This document shows positions 1 to 8,277 of a stretch of DNA of 64,000 nt, piece by piece. The stretch is from Bacteroidales bacterium. Its GTDB lineage: Bacteria; Bacteroidota; Bacteroidia; Bacteroidales; F082. Location of the stretch: assembly GCA_017530365.1 (NCBI GenBank), contig JAFXMK010000007.1:62001-126000 (forward strand). The letters are read 5' to 3'. The stretch's first letter is position 1. Each line of letters opens with the position of its first letter. The notes under the pieces are model-generated. The model had not been told where the DNA came from, did no database searches, and saw only the letters and a list, made by a program, of their open reading frames with translations. Both the position numbers and the translations under genes were made by a program.

Positions 1-1
1 C

Positions 2-727
2 TATGCAAAGCGGTTGGCTGAGGCGGGTTGTGACCTGCTATTGGTCAGTAATCAGAAAGAAGAGCTGGAAAAGGTGGCTGACGACATGCAGAGACGGTAT
101 GGAGTCAATGCGATTGCACACTATCAGGATTTGTCACTGGATACCGCTGCTGATGAACTGTTGGATTTTTGCAAGGAGCAGTCGCTTGAGGTGGATATCC
201 TGATCAATAACGCTGGAATGTTTTTTTTCGAGGAACTGCATCCTGAAAACGAGGCTAAGGCATTGAAGATGCTGCAACTGCATGTCTATACTCCGACGCG
301 TCTTTGCGTGCTCATAGGAGAAGATATGAAACAACGGGGCTATGGCTATATTCTGAACGTCTCTTCAATGGCGGCGAAACTGCCGTGTCCAGGTATCTCT
401 GTCTATTCTGCCACCAAGGCTTATCTGAAAAGCTTCAGCAAGTCGATGTATTTTGAGATGCGTCCCTATGGTGTGGGTCTCACGGTGGTTTGTCCCGGCG
501 CCATCGCTACGCCATTGTACAAGCTGAAGCCTTCGCTGCTGAAGGCAGGGGTTAAAATTGGCTTGATCGGCACTCCAGAGTGGCTGGTTCGGCGTGCTTT
601 GAGGGGGCTTTTCAGGAAACGCCGTGTCGTCAAGCCCGGTGCCATGAACTATTATCTTCCTCCTTTGATTGCCATCTTGCCGAATTGGCTGGTGGCAAGG
701 ATCTGGAAGAGAATCAATGCTGAATGA
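2..727 (+). CDS. Short-chain dehydrogenase/reductase (5' partial)
   Basis: NAD(P)-dependent oxidoreductase of the classical SDR family; the substrate cannot be told. The reading frame is open to the left edge (it reads YAKRLAEAGCDLLLVS from base 2), so the gene starts outside the window and the TGxxxGIG nucleotide-binding loop is missing from view. What remains shows the NNAG motif (LINNAG), the catalytic serine strand (NVSSMAAK) and the active-site YxxxK (YSATKAYLKSF), followed by the PG segment (CPGAIATP). The hydrophobic and basic C-terminus (YYLPPLIAILPNWLVARIWKR) could associate with a membrane. Its last 14 bases overlap, tail to tail, the end of the minus-strand TPR gene at 714-2894. 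Confidence 0.9.
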   Translation, partial: YAKRLAEAGCDLLLVSNQKEELEKVADDMQRRYGVNAIAHYQDLSLDTAADELLDFCKEQSLEVDILINNAGMFFFEELHPENEAKALKMLQLHVYTPTRLCVLIGEDMKQRGYGYILNVSSMAAKLPCPGISVYSATKAYLKSFSKSMYFEMRPYGVGLTVVCPGAIATPLYKLKPSLLKAGVKIGLIGTPEWLVRRALRGLFRKRRVVKPGAMNYYLPPLIAILPNWLVARIWKRINAE

Positions 728-2894
728 GGGATTGTATTTCCTCGATTTTAGCTTTAGTGCTCTTGGTGTCATTGTGGTCGGCTCCCAAAGTCTCCTTGCG
801 GATTTGGAATGCTTTCCTGTAATATTCCAAAGCCTTTTCGTAGTTCTTTTGCGCGGCATACACGTGTCCCATGATATTGTAGTTGGCGGCAATGTCGGGA
901 GTGTCCTTGTCGAAGATCTTTTTGCGAATTGCCAAGGCCTTGTTCAGGTGTTCCATGGCTTTGTCATAGGTGCCTGCGCTGAAATAGATATAGCCCATGT
1001 TGTGATAGGCGCCCGCGACATATGGATGTTCCGGCCCAAAGGCGTTTTGGGTGACGGTTAAGGCTTTCCCGAAATAATCAAGGGCTTTCTCTGGGTTGCC
1101 TCGGTAATAGTAGAGCATGCCGATGCCATTGTAGGCGGAGGCTAGTTCGGGATGGTTCTCACCCAGCAGCGCAGTGCGGATGTCGATGCTTTTCATGAAA
1201 CAGGAGTCGGCACCTGAGTAGTCGTTTTTGTTCAGCAAGGTGTTCCCCATGTTGTTATATAAGGTGGCAACTTTGGCATTTCGCTCGCCGTTGGTCTTTT
1301 TCCAGATGTCCAAGGCCTTTTGATAGTATTCCAGGGCGGTGTCGTTTTCGCCGAGTTGCGACAACACATTGCCTTTGTTGGTGTAGCAGGTGGCGACGTC
1401 GGGGTGTGCTTCTCCGTAGATTTTTTTTCTGATTTCCAGCGCTTTTCGATGATTGTCAAGGGATTTTTCGTAGTTGCCTAGTTTGGAATAAAGGTTGCCC
1501 ATCTCGCTATAGAGCGTGGCAATGTCGGGATGGTCTTCGGGATATTGCTTTTGCCAGATGGAAAGGGTGTTTTGGTAGCACTCCAGCGCCTGAGTATAGT
1601 TGCCCAGGTTATAATGGGCAATTCCGATGTTGATCAAGACTTTCCCGATTTCGATATCGTTGGGAGCAAAGATCCGTTTTCTGATTTCCAGGCTTTTGTT
1701 TTGGTATTCAAGGTTTGTCGCGGGATCGCCCAGGTTGGAGTAGATGACGCCGATGTTTGAATACAATGTGGCGGCGTAGTTTTGCAGGGATGGGTCTTTC
1801 TCGACGATGTTCAGGGCTTTTTGGAAGAATTCAATGGCCTGGTCGTATTGTCCCAGCTCGAAGTTTATGATGCCAATCAGGTCGTATGCTTTGGCGACGG
1901 TGTCGTTCTTGACATATTTCATTTTCGCTTGCCGGAGCATCCGTTCGAAATAGGGGAGTGCCTCAGTGTATGCTGCGAGATACTCTTGGATGAACTGTCC
2001 CGCTTCGCGTTGCCACTCCAGCTTGGTGGTGTCGAGATTGGCTCTCAGCTCAATGAAATAGGCTGCTGAGTCGTTTTGGTGCTGCATTTTGAAGATTTCG
2101 AACTTGCGATAGCAATCGTTGGCGATGTCATAACGTTCCATGGAAGCGAGGGCTTTGCTTTGTTCCAGCTGTTGTTGCCGTTGCTGGAGTTCTTTTTCTT
2201 CGTTGGCGTTGGCCTGTTGCAGACTTTGCAGTTGGCTCACTCTTAGGTTGATATCGCCTTTGGTCCGCAGCATGGAGTCGGCTTTCGTGAGTTCTCCGTT
2301 GAGAATGAAATTGCTAATCTGAAGGTCGAACTCATTCAACTGGTCGTAGTCGATTTTGGAATAACGCTCCACCATGTCTTTCACCAGCTTTTCGTTCATG
2401 TCGGTGTCATCGTAAAGCTTTTGCAGTTCCTTTTGGTATTCCTCTTGGCTGATTTTGTTCAGCGCCTTCAGTTCCTCGATCTCGTCCTCGCGTTGTTGCA
2501 ATTGTCGGGTCAGGGTGCGTCTAATCTTTCGTTCGGCCTCCAGCTGGTCTTGCAATTGTTTTTCGGGTGACTCCATCACGATATAGAGGGGGTTGTTCGA
2601 GTACTTGTAGGTTCTCGGGCAGACGTCCAAGTCCACGAGTTGGTAGCCGTTTTTCCTGACAGAGTCCAGACTGAATTGTTTCTCAGGGGTGGGGAAGGAG
2701 AAGGATCCGTCGGTGGCGTTGACCAACACTGTGGTGTGGCCTTTGACGGAGATGGTGGCACCTTTCAGGCCTTGTCCGGGAACGAGTTTGCCGTTGACCA
2801 TGCGGCCTTTGGTCTTCACATAGCCTTGTTGGGTCTGGGCAAATGTGAAGAGTCCCAAGAGCAATATGGCAAAGAGTAGGATGAGTTTTTTCAT
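714..2894 (-). CDS. Secreted TPR protein with carboxypeptidase-regulatory-like domain, 42-residue repeat type
   Basis: Last gene of the 14-gene minus-strand run. The 726-residue product starts with a signal peptide (MKKLILLFAILLLGLFTFAQ), then the family hallmark QTQQGYVKT and a small beta-rich carboxypeptidase-regulatory-like domain (about 20-110). A coiled coil follows (QLQDQLEAERKIRRTL onward, about 110-170), then the conserved helical segment YDQLNEFDLQIS..GELTKADSML, and the ELRANLDTTKLEWQ segment. About eight kinesin-light-chain-like TPRs with a 42-residue period fill the rest (ALEIRKKIYGEAHPDVAT type). TPRs bind proteins; the partner is unknown. The start is 3 bp after the stop of the upstream TPR gene, so translation is probably coupled. 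Paralogues are at 20426-22600 and 39568-41619. The last 14 bases overlap the SDR gene on the opposite strand. Confidence 0.9.
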   Translation of the reverse strand: MKKLILLFAILLLGLFTFAQTQQGYVKTKGRMVNGKLVPGQGLKGATISVKGHTTVLVNATDGSFSFPTPEKQFSLDSVRKNGYQLVDLDVCPRTYKYSNNPLYIVMESPEKQLQDQLEAERKIRRTLTRQLQQREDEIEELKALNKISQEEYQKELQKLYDDTDMNEKLVKDMVERYSKIDYDQLNEFDLQISNFILNGELTKADSMLRTKGDINLRVSQLQSLQQANANEEKELQQRQQQLEQSKALASMERYDIANDCYRKFEIFKMQHQNDSAAYFIELRANLDTTKLEWQREAGQFIQEYLAAYTEALPYFERMLRQAKMKYVKNDTVAKAYDLIGIINFELGQYDQAIEFFQKALNIVEKDPSLQNYAATLYSNIGVIYSNLGDPATNLEYQNKSLEIRKRIFAPNDIEIGKVLINIGIAHYNLGNYTQALECYQNTLSIWQKQYPEDHPDIATLYSEMGNLYSKLGNYEKSLDNHRKALEIRKKIYGEAHPDVATCYTNKGNVLSQLGENDTALEYYQKALDIWKKTNGERNAKVATLYNNMGNTLLNKNDYSGADSCFMKSIDIRTALLGENHPELASAYNGIGMLYYYRGNPEKALDYFGKALTVTQNAFGPEHPYVAGAYHNMGYIYFSAGTYDKAMEHLNKALAIRKKIFDKDTPDIAANYNIMGHVYAAQKNYEKALEYYRKAFQIRKETLGADHNDTKSTKAKIEEIQSLIQH

Positions 2895-2897
2895 AGT

Positions 2898-5672
2898 TTA
2901 GTTACTAAGTAGTTGTTTGATTCGCTTCACTTCCGCTTGATGGTCTTTGGGAATGACATCAGCTTCCTCGAATGCCTTGAAATCGCCGAGAAAACTGTCT
3001 TTCAGTTCGTCCTTGTATTGGAGATAAACAGCTTCGGCTTCGTTGTAGCGGCCTTGGAAGAGCAGGGCGGCGGCAAGGTTGGTGACGAGCCAATGCTGTG
3101 ATTCGTCGATAGCGATGGATTCGCGGGACAGCTGTTCCGCTTCCTCGTAGTGCCTGATGAACAGGCATTGGTAGGACTGGCTTCCCATGGTTCTGGCATA
3201 GCTCTTCCGATTGTTGTCAGGCTGGCTCTCATAGAGCGCTTTCTGTGATGCCAGATATTCTTTCCTGATCTCGTAGGAGTGTTGATGGTCTCCGGCATTT
3301 GAGTATGCCGACGACAAATAGTAAAGCACATTTGTGATTAGAGGCTGGTATTGCTGCGGGTTTTGTTCCATCAGTTTTCTACCAATTTCAAGAGCCTCGT
3401 TATAGTAGTTGATGCTTTCTGGGTAACGTTTGATAAGCCAATAGAGATAGGCGAGATTGTTCGCCGTATAGGCCAAGCTTTTTTCTTGTTCCGTTTGGCC
3501 TTTTTGGACTATTCGTCTTTTGATTTCCAGCGCTTCTTTATAGGTTGTTTCGCATTCTTTGTAGCGTTTGGCGTTGTGGTATAGGACGCCAAGATCGTTA
3601 AGTGTCATGGCAATCTCTGGTTCGTATGTTTGGGGATCTGATTTGGCGAACCATCTGTACATATCCAAGGCGTTTTTGTAATAGGCTTCGCTCTCCTCGT
3701 ATTTTTTTTCATTTTTGAGATCTTCAGCCTCGTCAACCAACCAAGGTGCCAAATCCTTTATAAATATTAAAGCATCCTCATAATTCTTTTTGTATTTCTC
3801 AGGATTGTCATTTGCTAATATGCCAAATTCATCAAGAATTTCTACCCAGAAAGTCAGGCTTTCCTTAATTTTGCCAGATTTGTAATAGGCTTGTGCAAGG
3901 TTGAATTTTGAGATGGATAGTTTTTCTCCAAAGGCTTTGGGATCTGATTGAGCCAATCGTTGGTAGATCTCGAAGGCTTCCTTGTACAGCTGCACACTTT
4001 CCTCAAATCGCTGCATGTAATGATATAGGTTAGCCAAGTCGGACAAATTGGAAGCAAGGTTAATTTCATAGGCTTGTGGATTGGCTTTGGCAAACAGTCT
4101 ATAAATCTCTATGCCTTCCTTGTACATGGCCTCGCTCTCTTTGTAACGTTTGGTATCTGCGCATAGGTTGCCATAATTGTGCAAGGTGCGGGCCACCTCG
4201 ACTTCGTTGTCAGGGTTGGTCTTGGCGATGCGTCTATGGAGTTCCAAGGCTTCCTGAAAACATTCTTCGCTCTCTTTATAACGTTGGTTTTTCTTGTAGT
4301 TCAGACCTTGAGTCATCAAGGCTTGTGCCTTTTTTATTTGGGTTTCTTCGGAGTTATTTGTCTCAAGTTTGTTGAAGATGCGGATGGCCTCCTGACTCAA
4401 CGCCTCGCTTTCCGCAAGGCGGTTGGTTTGCCTGTACAGATTCGAAAGACCCATTTGCGCTGATGCCAGGCACTGTCCCATACCAGTCATCTCCAACATA
4501 TTTTCGGGATGAACCTGGGAAAGGCCTTTAAAAAAGTTGATGACTTCAAGGTAAAGTTCTTCGCTTTCAGCAAGGCGATTGGTTTTGGAATAAATGGTGG
4601 CGAGGTTGTTTTCTGTGACGAAGAGCATGGTGCCCCGTTCAATGTATTGATAAATCTCGTCATCACTAGCTGTATTTAAGTCAATTGATTCCGTAGAGTC
4701 CAAGAGGATGTCGAGCACTCTGTCAAAATAGGTTTCGGCTTTGTTAATCAGGTTTTGTTTGAAGCAATAAACGCCGGCGTCAAATTGCCATTTCCAGTTG
4801 TAGGTGTCCAGCTCGGCGCGGGTCTCAATATATTGCAGCGCTTTGTCGTTGTCGAAACGTGCTGCGGCAATGGTGTAAAGCTGGTAGAGGTATTCGGCGT
4901 CTTTCTCCTGCTGCTTCAGTATGGCGGCCATGTCGGCATTGGCTTGGGTGATGACGCCTTGTGCCTGCTCGATTTGCTTGTTAAGATTATTGAGGGCTTC
5001 CTTGCTACGGCGGATGTCCTCGATGGGATCAAAGAGTAAATGGAGGAGCGAATCGGCCCTATCGAGGTCTCCATTTTCTATGCAAATGTTGATCTCTCGC
5101 TCTTTCTCGTCCAACTGGTCAAAGTCGGTGTGAGCGTAGTGGGTGGCGAGGCCGTCAATGAGCGACTGGTATTTCTCGAATTTGTCCTGCAAGTCGTTGA
5201 TGGCTGCCTGGTATTGCTCTTTGGTGATTTCCTTGCTGCTCAGTTGTTCCTCAATCAGGCTCATCTTAGCCTCGTAGTTTTTCTGTGCGGTTGCATAGGC
5301 GGTGGACTCAATGCGCTCCTTGTCGGCTAGGAGCTGTTCCGACGAAACCATGACGATGGTGAGCGGCACCTTGTCGGAGAAGGCAAGCTTTCGGCCAACG
5401 AGGTCAATCTCGTTGAGCTCATAGCCGTTTTTCTGCACCCGTTGGAGCGAGTAGGCGTCGCCGTTTTTCAAGTCGGCCATTATCAAGGAGAAGTTGCCGT
5501 TTTGGTCGCTGAGAACAGTGTTGTGGCTGCCTTTCACCTTGAGTGTCACGCCACTGAGCGCTTGGCCCTGCTTATTGGGCCGTCCAAGCGTTTTCACGTA
5601 ACCTTGTTGGGTTTGGGACCAAGCCAAGATGTTTAATGCCAGTAGCAATGTTAGTAAAAGTAGTTTCTTCAT
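2898..5672 (-). CDS. Secreted TPR protein with carboxypeptidase-regulatory-like domain, 46-residue repeat type
   Basis: A 924-residue protein with a signal peptide (MKKLLLLTLLLALNILAWSQ), the QTQQGYVKTLGRPNKQG start of the mature part, and a carboxypeptidase-regulatory-like domain. Next come a coiled coil and the segment HYAHTDFDQLDE..ENGDLDRADSLL, which is nearly identical in the other members of this operon. The ETRAELDTYNWKWQFDAG segment leads into a long TPR array. These repeats carry a PxxYE..LA signature between helices and have a period near 46 residues, unlike the 42-residue type of the neighbour. The C-terminus repeats a motif shared with 13349-16114 and 17248-19470 (EAVYLQYKDELKDSFLGDF, IPKDHQAEVKRIKQLL). 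Its ATG overlaps the previous stop by 4 bp. Function unknown; a periplasmic or surface scaffold is inferred. Confidence 0.9.
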   Translation of the reverse strand: MKKLLLLTLLLALNILAWSQTQQGYVKTLGRPNKQGQALSGVTLKVKGSHNTVLSDQNGNFSLIMADLKNGDAYSLQRVQKNGYELNEIDLVGRKLAFSDKVPLTIVMVSSEQLLADKERIESTAYATAQKNYEAKMSLIEEQLSSKEITKEQYQAAINDLQDKFEKYQSLIDGLATHYAHTDFDQLDEKEREINICIENGDLDRADSLLHLLFDPIEDIRRSKEALNNLNKQIEQAQGVITQANADMAAILKQQEKDAEYLYQLYTIAAARFDNDKALQYIETRAELDTYNWKWQFDAGVYCFKQNLINKAETYFDRVLDILLDSTESIDLNTASDDEIYQYIERGTMLFVTENNLATIYSKTNRLAESEELYLEVINFFKGLSQVHPENMLEMTGMGQCLASAQMGLSNLYRQTNRLAESEALSQEAIRIFNKLETNNSEETQIKKAQALMTQGLNYKKNQRYKESEECFQEALELHRRIAKTNPDNEVEVARTLHNYGNLCADTKRYKESEAMYKEGIEIYRLFAKANPQAYEINLASNLSDLANLYHYMQRFEESVQLYKEAFEIYQRLAQSDPKAFGEKLSISKFNLAQAYYKSGKIKESLTFWVEILDEFGILANDNPEKYKKNYEDALIFIKDLAPWLVDEAEDLKNEKKYEESEAYYKNALDMYRWFAKSDPQTYEPEIAMTLNDLGVLYHNAKRYKECETTYKEALEIKRRIVQKGQTEQEKSLAYTANNLAYLYWLIKRYPESINYYNEALEIGRKLMEQNPQQYQPLITNVLYYLSSAYSNAGDHQHSYEIRKEYLASQKALYESQPDNNRKSYARTMGSQSYQCLFIRHYEEAEQLSRESIAIDESQHWLVTNLAAALLFQGRYNEAEAVYLQYKDELKDSFLGDFKAFEEADVIPKDHQAEVKRIKQLLSN

Positions 5673-6337
5673 AGTCTTATGGTATGGACTTGCTTTCTGC
5701 CGTTGTGGTTGATGAGAACGTAGGTCATACTTTGGCTGCCCTTGTTGCGGATAGTCAGGTGCAGTACATCCTTGGGCTTCACGTTTTGATCCGGAGCAAT
5801 CGTGATATAGATGTTGCCGTCCTTTTGGCGAACGCCTTTTGCCAGCGAGATGCCGTTTCTGGAAACTTCAGCTTCCAACGTGGTGGCATCTGGGTCGAAT
5901 GGCACAATGACGAAAGTCTGCTTTCCTTCCCTTGATTTCAAATCGTATTCGGTAGTAAGCCCGGCCTTGATGCTGCGTTCTATAAGTGAATAGTTGAAAT
6001 CGGGGTTTTCGCCGTTGTTGAAGTCGCCTCTGACTTGATTGGTTTCATAGCCTGATTTCTGCGATAGGATGCGGTTGAGGGAGAACCACTGCACGCTGCG
6101 GTCGGTGAGACGGCACTCGTTCTTGTGTGGCATGATCTCATCCATGATGGTCCACGCCTTGTCGGACGACAAAGCTGTCTCTGCTTCTTTCCAGGCTTTT
6201 TCTCTCTGTTCCGGAGCTGCTTCACGGATGGTCGTGACTAAGTCGATCAGATGTTGGGTCTCTTTGTCAATGCCGTTTTGAGCGGACAGACTTGCTCCTA
6301 TTGTGAGGAGGATTATGCATAAAAGGATTCTTTTCAT
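5669..6337 (-). CDS. Unknown secreted protein in the CHAT/TIR operon
   Basis: I do not recognise this family. The start chosen is the ATG at 6337, which gives a clean signal peptide (MKRILLCIILLTIGASLSAQ) and 222 residues; an upstream start would run into the preceding gene. The mature part has a charged helical N-terminal half with a conserved-looking HKNECRLTDRSVQWFSLNRI segment. The C-terminal half is beta-rich (TFVIVPFDPDATTLEAEV, VLHLTIRNKG, MTYVLINHNGRKQVHTIRL), resembling a small beta-sandwich. It begins 10 bp after the pseudokinase gene, and its stop overlaps the ATG of the next TPR gene by 4 bp, so it belongs to the operon and its product is predicted to be outside the cytoplasmic membrane. 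Confidence 0.75.
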   Translation of the reverse strand: MKRILLCIILLTIGASLSAQNGIDKETQHLIDLVTTIREAAPEQREKAWKEAETALSSDKAWTIMDEIMPHKNECRLTDRSVQWFSLNRILSQKSGYETNQVRGDFNNGENPDFNYSLIERSIKAGLTTEYDLKSREGKQTFVIVPFDPDATTLEAEVSRNGISLAKGVRQKDGNIYITIAPDQNVKPKDVLHLTIRNKGSQSMTYVLINHNGRKQVHTIRL

Positions 6338-6347
6338 ATCATTTGTA

Positions 6348-6923
6348 TTATTTGTTTGCAGATTGCATGGCTTCTGGCCAAAACGCCGCGATCGTGTCAT
6401 TGTCGGGTCTGCCTTGGTCAAGTGTTTTTTCCTGGAATTTCGGTCCTTTTTTGACGGCTTCTGAACAAATCATGAATTGTTCTGCTGCCATCGTGTTGAC
6501 TTCTTGCATCGAAGGGCGCTTTTCGGGATGATAGTCGAGGCATTGCTGGATCAGCGCACTGAGTTTGGGCCAGGTACTTCTCATGAAGGGAAGCCGTGAC
6601 GATTCATGCTGCGCCACACCGCCTTTGCCGTTCATGACCTGGCAGCCCATGACGATATAGAACAGCGAGGCTGCCAATGACCAAACGCCACTGTTGGCTG
6701 CTGTGGTCCCATGGCAGGTCTCTGGAGCATCGAAGCCTTTCAGCTCTGCGCCCGAAGGTGCTGCGAGGGTAAAACTTCCGTCATCTTTGATCTCGATACG
6801 GGAGGGATCGACTGAGCTGGCATTGGCATTAAGCATGGCGGCACTGGTATCCTTCAGTATTCTCAAAGCCGTCAGCTCATTGCATTGTCCTGCTAGTTCG
6901 ATGGCATATAGTTTCTCGTCCAT
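6348..6923 (-). CDS. Protein-kinase C-lobe remnant (pseudokinase-like)
   Basis: A 191-residue protein without signal peptide that resembles only the C-lobe of a Ser/Thr protein kinase. I see an APE-like motif (DAPE, about 65-68), the helix-F region SGVWSLAASLFYIVMG (78-93; kinases normally have DVWSLG here), and the final LIQQCLDYHPEKRPS (the arginine that pairs with APE). The N-lobe with the ATP lysine is absent. The catalytic loop and DFG are not recognisable: DPSRIEIKDDGSFTLAAPS stands where the catalytic-loop asparagine and DFG should be. It should therefore be catalytically dead. It lies 1 bp downstream of a gene with an FHA-like domain, the fold that normally reads phosphothreonine. Assignment is by motif, so moderate. 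Confidence 0.6.
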   Translation of the reverse strand: MDEKLYAIELAGQCNELTALRILKDTSAAMLNANASSVDPSRIEIKDDGSFTLAAPSGAELKGFDAPETCHGTTAANSGVWSLAASLFYIVMGCQVMNGKGGVAQHESSRLPFMRSTWPKLSALIQQCLDYHPEKRPSMQEVNTMAAEQFMICSEAVKKGPKFQEKTLDQGRPDNDTIAAFWPEAMQSANK

Positions 6924-6924
6924 T

Positions 6925-8277
6925 TCAGTGGTTTTTGTTCGGTTGTTCGTTCATTCTATGAATCTCCGTTACAGGAACAGAGTAATGGTGCTTCCCACCG
7001 TGTTTGTCGGTCACGGATACTACTCCCACAGCTCTCCATTTGAAGCCTTGCTTTGCCAATACGGGCCCACCAGAGAAGCCTGGGATGATGTCTCCATTAT
7101 GGAAGATGACTGTGTCGGGGTAGCCGTCCTCGTTGAAGGTAAGGGCTTGCTTGATCTGTGCCTCGGCGGAAACGGCCTTTTGGTTGTTGACCATCGTGGA
7201 TGGCCGGCCGACGATGACAATGGGATGGTCGGGTTTGGAGCAGATATCCTGCATCTCTTTTTCGGAGGCGAGGGCGATGGTGCCTTTAGCGTTGACATGC
7301 AGGAATGCGATGTCACCCATCATCATGTCGATACGACGCGGACGCGCCGAGATGCTACGCCAGAAGTACTGGTGGCTGAAATCGCCGTATTCCACCAGCT
7401 GGTCTCTCTCCTTGTCCATGAGGAAGTCAGTCGATTTGACGTTGAACAGCACTTCGTTTCCAGAACTCAGTCTCGCCACGGAGCAATAGCTGACCATCTC
7501 CCAAACGGTATCGCTGTCGTTTGTCATCTCATGTGTAACCGCCTGCAAAGCCATCTTGATGTAGGCGGGGATGGTAGTAGATAGGGTGTCCATCCGTATC
7601 GTGTCGTTGACGTTGAGCCAAGGCTCGATGCAATGGCGTGCGGTTACCAACAACGAGTCGATGGTGAGGAAAGCCGTGCCTGCCCCGGGAAGGTCGCTGT
7701 GGCTTTTTCCCAGCGTGACGGTGTCGCAGCCGTTAATGGCCAACAACTTGACGGAATCCACCGTGATCTGAAATACCGACTGCTTTGCCTTCTCGATCAT
7801 GTTGGAGGTCATGGGTCTTTCGTAAAGACGATAGAGGCCATAACAACCTAGCAGTAGGGTCAACAAGGCAACCCATATCATGAGGGGACGTGAGGTATTG
7901 CTTTTGGGGACGGATATGATGCCGGTGGTGTTGTATAGATCGTCTTGTCGGATGTTGAATACCATTTCCTGACGTTGCCCAGCAAAGCTGATCCTGTCGC
8001 CGTCATGAAGCAGATGAAGGTAATCGATGGGTGTGCCATTGACGCTTACTTCGTGTTCCACGTAAGGGGAGGTGCGGATAAGCTTCCAGCCCTCGCCGTT
8101 ACTGCGTCTCTCGATGACGGCATACACGGCGTCCTCATATTGGCTAAGGTTGGGGAGTCGGACCTCGCAAGAAGGTGTTTGCCCAATGTGCAAGGCGTTG
8201 TCAGCGTTGAACAGCTGTTCACCTTGCTTGTGCAACGGGTCGTCGCACTCGAAACGTATGGCATAGTAGGTCTTCAT
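6925..8277 (-). CDS. FHA-like domain - TM helix - trypsin-like serine protease
   Basis: A 450-residue single-pass membrane protein. Residues about 25-110 look like an FHA domain (LHIGQTPSCEVRLPNLS, VNGTPI, LHDGDRISFAG), but the GR arginine is Q and the SxxH is missing, so phosphothreonine binding is doubtful. A TM helix follows at about 131-150. The rest is an S1/HtrA-like protease domain with the triad His215 (TARHC), Asp322 (GDIAFL) and Ser402 (GFSGGP). With no signal peptide and an internal TM, the FHA part should be cytoplasmic and the protease periplasmic. The gene overlaps the upstream RyR-like gene by 4 bp (ATGA) and is 1 bp from the pseudokinase gene. Inferred role: an envelope protease controlled from the cytoplasm, or the reverse. 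Confidence 0.85.
   Translation of the reverse strand: MKTYYAIRFECDDPLHKQGEQLFNADNALHIGQTPSCEVRLPNLSQYEDAVYAVIERRSNGEGWKLIRTSPYVEHEVSVNGTPIDYLHLLHDGDRISFAGQRQEMVFNIRQDDLYNTTGIISVPKSNTSRPLMIWVALLTLLLGCYGLYRLYERPMTSNMIEKAKQSVFQITVDSVKLLAINGCDTVTLGKSHSDLPGAGTAFLTIDSLLVTARHCIEPWLNVNDTIRMDTLSTTIPAYIKMALQAVTHEMTNDSDTVWEMVSYCSVARLSSGNEVLFNVKSTDFLMDKERDQLVEYGDFSHQYFWRSISARPRRIDMMMGDIAFLHVNAKGTIALASEKEMQDICSKPDHPIVIVGRPSTMVNNQKAVSAEAQIKQALTFNEDGYPDTVIFHNGDIIPGFSGGPVLAKQGFKWRAVGVVSVTDKHGGKHHYSVPVTEIHRMNEQPNKNH

Noticed and set aside
6338..6421. Longer start for the secreted protein at 5669-6337
   Set aside because: It would overlap the end of the kinase-like gene and bury the signal peptide 28 residues inside the protein.
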